From Solimonas marina (lineage in GTDB: Bacteria > Pseudomonadota > Gammaproteobacteria > Nevskiales > Nevskiaceae), in assembly GCF_012241385.1 (NCBI RefSeq), contig NZ_JAAVXB010000002.1, positions 62,001 to 126,000 of the forward strand: DNA of 64,000 bases. Reading direction: 5' to 3'. Each line of letters begins with the position of its first letter. Positions within the stretch are counted from its first letter, which is position 1. This document shows, one piece after another, positions 27,263 through 34,577 of this stretch. The position numbers and the translations under genes were made by a program. The notes beneath the pieces are model-generated. The model saw only the letters and a program-made list of their open reading frames with translations, had not been told where the DNA came from and made no database searches.

Positions 27263-28693
27263 ATGTCGTTGACTGCGAAACCGGCTTTCTTGGGGCTGGC
27301 GATGGTTCTGGGCGTCTGCATGTCGGCACGGGCCGCGGCGGACGAGCCGTCGAACACCGTCGATCTGCTGACGGTCTGCAATGATGCACTGGAGCTCAAT
27401 CCCGGCTATGAGTCGGCGCGTGCCGGCTACTACGCTGCCAAGGAGCTGGTGCCGCAGGCACGCGGCAAGCTGCTGCCGCAGCTCGGTGCGCTGGCTTCTT
27501 ACAGCTGGCGGCACGATCACCAGAGCGGCTACTACGAAGGCGACTTCGAGATCCCCGACCTGGGCCTGTCATATGACACGCGCTTCACCGCTGGCGGTAG
27601 CGACACCTTCACGCGCGGCTTCTATGGGGCGCAGCTGACGCAGGCGCTGTACAAGCCGGCGCTGCTGCTGGGCCTCGATGCGGCAAAGCTGCAGCAGAAG
27701 CAGGCCGAACTGGCGCTCGGTGCCACGCAGGACGACTTGCTGATCGGCGTCGTCGAAAAATATTTCGCGGTGCTGGCGGCCAAGGACGCGGATGTGTTCT
27801 CGCATGCCGAAACGGCGGCGGTGAAAGAACAGCTCGACCTCGTCAGCGGCCGCGCCGGCGCCGGCCTGGCGACGCAGTCGGATCTGCAGACGGCGCAGGC
27901 CGCCTATCAATTGGCACTCGCCGATCAGGTCGATGCCGACAACGCGCTGGTCGGTGCGCGGCTGACGCTCGAATCGGTGACCGGCAAGCAGTACGCCGAA
28001 CTCAAGGTGTTGCCGACCAATCTGGTCCTGCAGCCACCGCAGCCGCTCGAGGAAGGCGCGTGGATTCGCCGCACCAAGACCGAGAATCCATCGATCCTGT
28101 CGAAACAGGCGGCGGTCGAGTTGGCCAAGGTTCATCGTCGTACCGCGCAGCGCGCGCGCTATCCGCAGGTCGACCTGGTCGGCACCGCCTACGATCTCGA
28201 AAATACCGGTGGCGTCAGCGGCGCGGTCGACAGCTCCGACGAGAGCATCGGCGTGCGCGTGACCATGCCGCTCTATACCGGTGGCCAGATCAGCTCGGCG
28301 GTCAAGCAGGGCCGCGAGCTCGAAGCCAAGGCCGAAGCCGACCAGTCCGAGACCACCAACAAGATGGTGCTGGCGACGCGCATCGCCTTTCTGGCGGTGG
28401 CCACCGGCACGCAGCGACTCAGCGCCCTGAAGCGCGCCGTGCAGGCCGCCGCGGATGCCGAAGACGCGGCGCGTGCCGGCTACAACGCCGGCACGCGTGA
28501 CAACACCGACGTGCTCAACGCGGTCGAGAAGCGCTACGCCTCGGAGCGTGACTACGCTGCCGCGCGTTACAAATTCATCATCAATTCGATGCGCCTCAAG
28601 CAGCTGTCCGGCAATCTGCTGACGGCTGATCTGGCAACGGTCAATCGCCTGCTCGAACGGCCGGAGGTGGCGCCGCCACCGACCGAGCACTAA
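27263..28693 (+). CDS. TolC-family outer membrane efflux protein
   Basis: A 476-aa outer-membrane channel protein. It has a signal peptide (to about ARAAADE, residue 27), then two repeats of the outer-membrane-efflux-protein fold. Long helices with typical spacing are visible (NPGYESARAGYYAAKELVPQ; GLATQSDLQTAQAAYQLALAD; YNAGTRDNTDVLNAVEKRYA), as is a beta-strand segment, YGAQLTQALYKPALL. TolC trimers dock with periplasmic adaptors and RND, ABC or MFS pumps. The adaptor fusion gene follows 24 bp later and the MMPL pump precedes, so a tripartite export assembly is plausible. Confidence 0.93.
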   Translation: MSLTAKPAFLGLAMVLGVCMSARAAADEPSNTVDLLTVCNDALELNPGYESARAGYYAAKELVPQARGKLLPQLGALASYSWRHDHQSGYYEGDFEIPDLGLSYDTRFTAGGSDTFTRGFYGAQLTQALYKPALLLGLDAAKLQQKQAELALGATQDDLLIGVVEKYFAVLAAKDADVFSHAETAAVKEQLDLVSGRAGAGLATQSDLQTAQAAYQLALADQVDADNALVGARLTLESVTGKQYAELKVLPTNLVLQPPQPLEEGAWIRRTKTENPSILSKQAAVELAKVHRRTAQRARYPQVDLVGTAYDLENTGGVSGAVDSSDESIGVRVTMPLYTGGQISSAVKQGRELEAKAEADQSETTNKMVLATRIAFLAVATGTQRLSALKRAVQAAADAEDAARAGYNAGTRDNTDVLNAVEKRYASERDYAAARYKFIINSMRLKQLSGNLLTADLATVNRLLERPEVAPPPTEH

Positions 28694-28714
28694 AGGCCGG
28701 CGGCCTCGTTTTTT
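28694..28714 (+). terminator. Weak terminator-like hairpin between tolC-type gene and adaptor gene
   Basis: AGGCC - GGC - GGCCT (28694-28706) is followed by CG and T6 (28709-28714), ending four bases before the next start codon at 28718. The stem is only five base pairs, so I read it as a possible partial terminator or attenuator lowering expression of the downstream adaptor. Confidence 0.45.
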
Positions 28715-28717
28715 GCG

Positions 28718-31042
28718 ATGAACGCTCAGTCGAACCGATACCGCAGGTTCGTCGCCGCCGACGTGCGTGAGCACGGCGAACGCGTCGAACTGCGCGGTGC
28801 GCGCGAAGCCTTGCCGGCGCTGTGGGTGGATGTGCGCGAGTATCGGCTGGCGCGCCTGTTCGACGGTACGCGGACGACCGCCGCGATCGTCGCCGAGGCC
28901 GCGCAGACGCTGGAGCTGCGGCTGCGTGCGTCGCAACTCGAAGCGTTCGCGGCGAAGCTGGCGATTCACGGCCTGCTGGCGCCCGGCATCGTCGATCCGC
29001 TGCCGTCGCCGTCGATCATTGAGCCGGATACCGAGCGCGAAGGCGCGCACGCCGATCGTGGGCCGATGCTGCCGTCGACGGTGCCGGGCTCGTTGGTCGG
29101 CCCCGGCCTGATGGATGGCCTGCTCGGCGTCACGCTCGACCACCGCGCGCGGCGCCGGCGCCTGATCACGCACCTGGATCCGGGGCTTTGGATCCTGTTC
29201 GGTGGCCGCTTGAACTGGCCGCTGGAAAGCGGCGCCACGCTGTGCCTGTTCGGCTTTGTCGCGTTTCTGGCGATCTTCGGCGTCGCGCATCGCGCCGAGC
29301 ATGCGGCCGACAGTCTGCTGGCGCTGGTGTCGCCGTGGCGGGCGCTCTCTCTGGTGGCGATCAGCTTTGCGCTGATCGAGCTGTTCGGTACCGCGTCGCG
29401 TGCCGCCGCCGTGCGCCGCTTCACCGGCACCGTGCCGAAGATCGGCGTGATGCGCAACATGCTCGGCATTCCGCTGTTGCACGTCGATACCGGCGGCGCC
29501 GCCGAGCGCGCGCAACGCGCCCAACGCCTGCGCATCGTCGGTGCCGGCCTGACGTCGATGGCGGCGCTGGCGATCGGCGCCGTGTTCGTCTGGTTCCTCG
29601 CCGGCCGCACGCATCTGTTGCTGGCATCGTTCAGCATCGGCGTCGCCGCGGTCGCGACTTTCACGCTGCTGCTGCGCCTCAATCCGCTGGTGCGTCGCGA
29701 CGGCTACTTCCTGCTGGCGCAGCACTATGGCATCGCCGATCTGCGCGAGCAGGCCGGTGCCGCGTGGTTCGAATTTTTCCGGCGCAGCATGATCAGCCAG
29801 CAACGCCGGCTCGAACCGTCAACGCTGCTGACGTATTGGGCGCTGATCATCGCCTATCTGTTCCTGGTCCTGTTCCTGTTGTCGCGGACCGTGGGCCTGG
29901 TGCTGGACTATTTCCGTGGTCCGGCGTTTGTCATTCTGTTGGTCGTCATGGGGGTCATCGTGAGTCAGACGTTCCGCAATTCCCGCGAGGGCAGCAATCT
30001 CGATCTGGGGCAGGTCCCAGGCAAGCCCTGGTACGTGCGCTGGGCTGCGGTGATGGTCGCTGCCGCGTGCTTCGCGATTATTCCGTATCGCTACGATCCG
30101 AGTGGCGACTTCACCGTGTTGCCGGGCGACCGTGCCGACGTGCGTGCGCTGATCGCCGGCGACGTTCGTGAAGTGCGGGTCAAGGAAGGTGACGTGGTCA
30201 GCGCCGGCCAGGTCATCGCCAAGCTCGCTGACGACGAAGAGCGTGCCCAGGTCGCGATCGCCGAGGCCAAGCTCGCGCAAGCGCAGGCCGATCTGGCGCT
30301 GGCCAAGAAGGGCGGCAAGGCCGAGGAAGTGGCCGTTGCCGAGAGCGCCGTTCAGACCGCCAAACAGAAGGCCGACGTTTCCGCGCAGCAGGCGGCGCGC
30401 ATTGCCGACGCTTACAAGCACAACTCAGTGACGGCGCAGGATTACGAGCGCGCACGCGGCGTCGCCGATGTCGATCAGAAGGCGCTCGACGAAGCCAAGA
30501 GCCGTTTGGCCTTGGTGCGCAGCAGCGCCGATGCCGAACGCATCGACGCGCTGGCCGCGCAGGTGCAGCAAGCCCAAGCGTCGCTGGCCTACGCCAAGCA
30601 ACAGCTCGACTACACTGAAATCAAGGCGCCGATCGCCGGCCGCGTCGTCTCCGACAAGCTGATGTTCGCGCGCGGTTCGTATCTGGATCGCGGCGCCGAG
30701 CTGGCGACCATCGAACAGGTCGACCAGCGCGTCGCCGAGATCGATCTGCCCGAATCGTCGGTCGATCAGATCGCCGACGGACGCACGGCCTGGGCCAAGG
30801 TCTGGGCGTATCCGGACCGGAGTTTCTCAGGACAAGTGCGCAGCATCGCGCCAAGCGCGGAAAAGACACCGTCCGGCATGATCGTGCGCGTGCAGGTCGT
30901 GCTGTCGGACCCGGACGGCAAGCTGCTGCCGGGCATGACCGGCAGCGCCAAGGTCATGGGCCACTGGTACCCGGCTGTCGTGCCGTTCACGCGCGCGCTG
31001 GTGCGCTTCGTGCTCGTCGAGGTCTGGTCCTGGCTGCCCTGA
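28718..31042 (+). CDS. Fusion protein: RRE/PqqD-like domain, pseudo-M50 membrane domain and HlyD-type adaptor
   Basis: A 774-aa protein in three parts. Residues about 20-90 resemble a PqqD/RRE-like winged helix (YRLARLFDGTRTTAAIVAEA...IHGLL). Residues about 160-450 form a multi-helix membrane region of the YydH/M50 type, with the partner motif NPLVRRDGYFLLAQHYGIADL (D328). The expected HExxH is replaced by I220-E-L-F-G224, so both zinc histidines are missing. Residues about 465-760 are an HlyD-type adaptor: lipoyl half-motifs (ALIAGDVREVRVKEGDVVSAG; YTEIKAPIAGRVVSDKLMF), a coiled coil and a beta-barrel. It probably links an inner-membrane component to the TolC-type channel just upstream. Proteolysis is unlikely. 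Confidence 0.8.
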   Translation: MNAQSNRYRRFVAADVREHGERVELRGAREALPALWVDVREYRLARLFDGTRTTAAIVAEAAQTLELRLRASQLEAFAAKLAIHGLLAPGIVDPLPSPSIIEPDTEREGAHADRGPMLPSTVPGSLVGPGLMDGLLGVTLDHRARRRRLITHLDPGLWILFGGRLNWPLESGATLCLFGFVAFLAIFGVAHRAEHAADSLLALVSPWRALSLVAISFALIELFGTASRAAAVRRFTGTVPKIGVMRNMLGIPLLHVDTGGAAERAQRAQRLRIVGAGLTSMAALAIGAVFVWFLAGRTHLLLASFSIGVAAVATFTLLLRLNPLVRRDGYFLLAQHYGIADLREQAGAAWFEFFRRSMISQQRRLEPSTLLTYWALIIAYLFLVLFLLSRTVGLVLDYFRGPAFVILLVVMGVIVSQTFRNSREGSNLDLGQVPGKPWYVRWAAVMVAAACFAIIPYRYDPSGDFTVLPGDRADVRALIAGDVREVRVKEGDVVSAGQVIAKLADDEERAQVAIAEAKLAQAQADLALAKKGGKAEEVAVAESAVQTAKQKADVSAQQAARIADAYKHNSVTAQDYERARGVADVDQKALDEAKSRLALVRSSADAERIDALAAQVQQAQASLAYAKQQLDYTEIKAPIAGRVVSDKLMFARGSYLDRGAELATIEQVDQRVAEIDLPESSVDQIADGRTAWAKVWAYPDRSFSGQVRSIAPSAEKTPSGMIVRVQVVLSDPDGKLLPGMTGSAKVMGHWYPAVVPFTRALVRFVLVEVWSWLP

Positions 31043-31148
31043 GCATGAGCGTCGCGCAGCGACATCGCGGCGCCTCTGCCCGTTCGGGCGAGGGCAAGGC
31101 CGCCGGCGTCAGCCGGCGGAGCGCCGCGGCTACGGCCGGAGTCGTCGC
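31043..31148 (+). other. Intergenic segment with two GC-rich hairpins
   Basis: Within this 106-bp gap, GCCCG-TT-CGGGC (about 31078-31090) and CCGCCGGC-GTCA-GCCGGCGG (31100-31119) can fold on the plus-strand transcript. Neither has a T run, so they look like mRNA structures rather than terminators. They separate the adaptor gene from the propeller-like gene. Confidence 0.4.
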
Positions 31149-32624
31149 ATGAACGAGATGGGCCAGCCCCTCGTCGAAACCGACTTTCGCCTGACCTGTC
31201 TCAACGGCTTCGGCGATGGCTGGAATCACTACGCGCACAGCATGGCCTGGTTCCGCGGCCGCCTGTACGTCGGCACCACGCGCGCGAGCATGGCCGGCCT
31301 CAAGCTGTCGGTGCCGCTGCCGGACATCAAGCCGTGGCCGATCGACTCGCCGATGGACGTCTACGCCATTCCGCGTCAGGCCGAAATCTGGGAGTACACG
31401 CCGGAAACGGCGACCTGGCGGCTGGCGTTCCGCTCGCCGACAGTGACCGGCGTCAACGGCCGCAAGGGCGTGCCGAGCTATGTCAGCTATCGCGGCATGA
31501 CCGTGTTCCAGGCCGCACAGGATCAAGCGCCGTGTCTGTATGTCGCCACCTGGTCGACGCATCTGGCGCACTCGCCGGATTTGCTGCGCTCCGAGGACGG
31601 CCAGGAATTCCGGCCGGTCAAGCGCCCGCCGTTCGGGCCGACGGTCCGTTCGTTCCGCACCCTGCAGCCGTTCAATGGCCGCGTGCATCTGAGTGCGACG
31701 GCCATGGGTACGGCCAAGGGCTTCAATCAGGACTTCGCCTCGGAAGCGGTGATCTACGCCGCCGATGATCTGGAAGGCGACACCTGGTGCGCGACCAGCC
31801 CCGACGGCTTCGGCAATCGCGCCAATTCGACGGTGTTCGAGATGGAGGTCTTCGACGGCCATCTCTACGGGGGTACCGCGAACGCGCGCACCGGCGGCGA
31901 ACTGTGGAAGACGCGCGGCGGCACGCCGCCATATCAATGGAGCAAGGTTTTCGATCGTGGCGCCGAACGGGGTCTGCACAATGAAGTCGCCGGTTCGATG
32001 TGCGAGTTCAAGGGCGCGCTGTATGTCGGCCTCGGCGTCGTCAACGGCGGCTTTCACCGCGCCGCGAAGATCGGCCCGGCCGCCGCCGAGATCATTCGTG
32101 TCTGGCCGGACGACAGCTGGGATCTGATCGTCGGCGAATCGCGGATGACGTCGCAGGGCCTCAAATACCCGTTGTCCGGCTTCTCGCCGGGCTTCGACAA
32201 CATCTTCAACGGCTATGTCTGGCGCATGAAGGAGCATGACGGCTGGCTTTATGCGAGCACCATGACCTGGGCCGGGCTGATGCCGTATCTGCCGATGGAA
32301 GTCTGGCCGCCGGACATCCTTGCGCTGCTTGATCGCTGGGGTATCGAGCGGCTCGCCGAAAGCGGCGGCTTCGAGCTGTGGCGCACCCCGGACGGCGTGC
32401 ATTGGGAGCCGGTCACGCGTGACGGCTTCGGCAACAAATTCAACTGGGGCGGACGTACGTTCGCCTCGACCCCGCACGGCCTGTTCGTCGGTACCGCCAA
32501 TCCGTTCGGGCCGACCGTCGCCGTGCGCCGCAAGGGCGACTGGCAGTATGTGCACAACCCGCGCGGTGGCTGCGAAGTCTGGCTCGGCGCCAAACAGCAT
32601 CATGATCCGGTGGCGCCGCCATGA
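31149..32624 (+). CDS. Unrecognised propeller-like protein of 491 aa
   Basis: I do not recognise this protein with certainty. It is 491 aa, has no signal peptide or membrane helix, and is rich in aromatic residues and glycine. Several segments look like beta-propeller blades: MAWFRGRLYVGTTRA, MEVFDGHLYGGTANARTGGE, MCEFKGALYVGLGVVNGG, DGWLYASTMTW and ASTPHGLFVGTANPFGP. The alternation of -LY-G- strands with GGELWKT/GGFELWRTPDG resembles sialidase/kelch-like folds. The two GFGN/GFGD motifs (residues about 20, 220 and 425) may mark binding loops. The stop overlaps the sulfotransferase start (ATGA), so the two are coupled and may act together. Confidence 0.6.
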   Translation: MNEMGQPLVETDFRLTCLNGFGDGWNHYAHSMAWFRGRLYVGTTRASMAGLKLSVPLPDIKPWPIDSPMDVYAIPRQAEIWEYTPETATWRLAFRSPTVTGVNGRKGVPSYVSYRGMTVFQAAQDQAPCLYVATWSTHLAHSPDLLRSEDGQEFRPVKRPPFGPTVRSFRTLQPFNGRVHLSATAMGTAKGFNQDFASEAVIYAADDLEGDTWCATSPDGFGNRANSTVFEMEVFDGHLYGGTANARTGGELWKTRGGTPPYQWSKVFDRGAERGLHNEVAGSMCEFKGALYVGLGVVNGGFHRAAKIGPAAAEIIRVWPDDSWDLIVGESRMTSQGLKYPLSGFSPGFDNIFNGYVWRMKEHDGWLYASTMTWAGLMPYLPMEVWPPDILALLDRWGIERLAESGGFELWRTPDGVHWEPVTRDGFGNKFNWGGRTFASTPHGLFVGTANPFGPTVAVRRKGDWQYVHNPRGGCEVWLGAKQHHDPVAPP

Positions 32625-33526
32625 GCCCGGCGCCGATCATCATCGTCGCGGCACCGTTCTGCGGCAGTTCGTGGCTGGCCGGCGTGATGTCGACGATGCC
32701 GGACATCTATGCGACGCCGCAGCTTTGCGCGTTCATGGCTGACACCGTCGGCGAGCTGCTCGAAATCTTTTCGCTGAGCCAGGATGAACATGGTGACGGT
32801 CTGCATCGCACCGTCGCCGAGCTGTGCTTTGGCGGTCAGCGTGATGCCGAGATCGCCCAGGCGCACCAATGGCTGACGGCGCGTGCGACCAGGCCGGTGA
32901 CTGACGTACTCGACGAGATTGCGGCGCTGGTGGCGCCGCGGCGTCTGTTGATGCCGGAGACCGAGGCGCCGCTGCGGCCGATGGAATTGCAGCGCATGCG
33001 CCGCTGGCGCGACGACACGCAGTTCGTGCACATGGTCCGCCACCCGTGGACGCAGGGCTGCCGGTTCGCGGCGTGGCTGCAGGATCGCTTGTTCGTGCCG
33101 GTGGATTTTCGCGACTACAGCCGCTTCCCGCCGCTGCCGGAACCGCAGATTCCGTGGCTGCGTGCCAACTGCAACATCGACAACGCGCTCGGCGATCTCG
33201 GTGACGCGCGGGTGCTGCGCGTAATCAGCGAGGCGCTGGATACCGACTTCGGCGACACGATGACGGTGCTGGCGCGAGGGCTGGGCTTGCCGCACGCCTC
33301 GGCGTCATGGGCGACGCTGCGCGACCCGGCCGAATGGCGGTTCGCCGGACGCGGCCCGGATCAAGCCCCGGGTGGGCTGGAGGCCGACGTGCGCGGCGCA
33401 TGGTCGGACGATGCCGAACGCCTGGCGCGCATGCCGACGCTCGATCAGCCCCTGCCGTGGCGGCCGGACGGTCGCGGCTTCGCCGCCGAAGTCCTGCAGC
33501 TCGCCGAGCGCTACGGCTACCGCTGA
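32621..33526 (+). CDS. Sulfotransferase-family protein
   Basis: A 301-aa cytosolic protein with a PAPS-type sulfotransferase layout. The N-terminal 5'-phosphosulfate loop region reads IIIVAAPFCGSSWLAGVM (residues 6-23). A 3'-phosphate-binding-like strand-helix reads QFVHMVRHPWTQGCRFAAW (from about 134). The Ser normally found six residues after the RxP proline is Arg here, so cofactor binding may be altered. Sulfotransferases move sulfate from PAPS to hydroxyl groups of sugars, lipids or natural products. It is coupled to the propeller-like gene and overlaps the convergent esterase gene by 10 bp. Confidence 0.75.
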   Translation: MSPAPIIIVAAPFCGSSWLAGVMSTMPDIYATPQLCAFMADTVGELLEIFSLSQDEHGDGLHRTVAELCFGGQRDAEIAQAHQWLTARATRPVTDVLDEIAALVAPRRLLMPETEAPLRPMELQRMRRWRDDTQFVHMVRHPWTQGCRFAAWLQDRLFVPVDFRDYSRFPPLPEPQIPWLRANCNIDNALGDLGDARVLRVISEALDTDFGDTMTVLARGLGLPHASASWATLRDPAEWRFAGRGPDQAPGGLEADVRGAWSDDAERLARMPTLDQPLPWRPDGRGFAAEVLQLAERYGYR

Positions 33527-34488
33527 GGTTTGCCGTTGGTGCCGGCCGCTGCCGGCGCGGCTTCCGACGTCGGCCCGCGGTACTGCGAGAAGAAGGTCCA
33601 GATGTGCTGGCTGGCGCTGAAGCGCTCGTTGTTGTCGCCCAGCAGGAAGCGCAGATAGGTCTTGCCGCCCGGCCACTGATGACCGACGCCCTGCAGGCCG
33701 CACCACTCGACGCCGTCACCGCTCGCGCACTTCTGCAGCTTGTGGCACTGCACGCCGTCGGCGTCGTAGATCTCGTCGGCATCGTTGCTGCAGCCGTTGC
33801 GTCGGCCGAATTCGCCGACGACGGTCTGCATCGACGGCCTGAACGTGCCACGGAAAGTGCCGCCGTTCCACGGAATGCGCTTGTCGGCGCGGCCCTGGAT
33901 CAGCAGCGCCGGCACCGGGTGCCGCGTGCTGCAGTCCTGCACCATGACGCCGCCGGATACCGCGGCGACGGCGGTGAACGTGTCGGGCGCCTCGCAGACG
34001 ATGCGATGCAGCAGCATCGCGCCGTTCGAAAAGCCAGTGCCGTAGACGCGCGAATGGTCGATCGGCGTGCGCCGTTCGACATCGGTGATGACCTGGCGGA
34101 CGAAGGCGACGTCGTCGATGTGTTCATCCATCGGTCGGCCGCAGCAGCTGCCGGCGTTCCACGCGCGGCCGACGCCGTCGGGGTAGGCGATGACGACGTT
34201 GTGGCTGTCGGCGATGCGGTCCAGCCCGCTCTGCGTTTCCATGATCGCGCCGGTGCCGAGGCCGCCGTGCAGCGCGACGATCAGCGGCCGACCGCCGGCC
34301 GGCGCGGAGCCGGGCGGGACGTAGAGCTGGTAGTGGCGGCCAAGATCGCCCTGTTGCAGATCGACCTCGGTGCTGTCGTCGTCGCCGGCATAGGCCACCG
34401 CGCCGACCAGTGCGGCGAGCAGCATCAGCATCACGGCGGCGCGTGCGCGCCGGCGACGGCGTCGGGTGCGGGAATTCAGAACACTCAT
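33517..34488 (-). CDS. PHB-depolymerase-type (LpqC) alpha/beta-hydrolase, exported
   Basis: A 323-aa secreted esterase. After a very basic N-terminus (RTRRRRRRARA) comes a signal helix (VMLMLLAALVGAVAYAG), then the catalytic domain: oxyanion region PLIVALHGGLGTG, nucleophile elbow GTGFSNGAM (Ser about 155) and a late His in GVGHQWPGGKTY. Cysteines are frequent (for example AGSCCG, RNGCSND, HKLQKCASGDGVEWCG), fitting an oxidising compartment. The family includes extracellular PHB depolymerases and feruloyl/acetylxylan esterases; the substrate here is unknown. The start has GGAGAAG seven bases upstream. Confidence 0.85.
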   Translation of the reverse strand: MSVLNSRTRRRRRRARAAVMLMLLAALVGAVAYAGDDDSTEVDLQQGDLGRHYQLYVPPGSAPAGGRPLIVALHGGLGTGAIMETQSGLDRIADSHNVVIAYPDGVGRAWNAGSCCGRPMDEHIDDVAFVRQVITDVERRTPIDHSRVYGTGFSNGAMLLHRIVCEAPDTFTAVAAVSGGVMVQDCSTRHPVPALLIQGRADKRIPWNGGTFRGTFRPSMQTVVGEFGRRNGCSNDADEIYDADGVQCHKLQKCASGDGVEWCGLQGVGHQWPGGKTYLRFLLGDNNERFSASQHIWTFFSQYRGPTSEAAPAAAGTNGKPQR

Positions 34489-34577
34489 CAGCTTCTCCGA
34501 CTATCGCGCGCGCCGTTTCGTTCCCCGGACTCGTGCGCGCAGGGCGGACATCGCCGTTTGCGTGGAGGGCACCGGCG

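Noticed and set aside
29260-29330. HRAEH in the adaptor fusion as the M50 zinc motif
   Set aside because: The spacing is H-x-x-x-H with Glu in the fourth position, not HExxH. It lies about 30 residues before the segment that aligns with the M50 active site, where IELFG is found.
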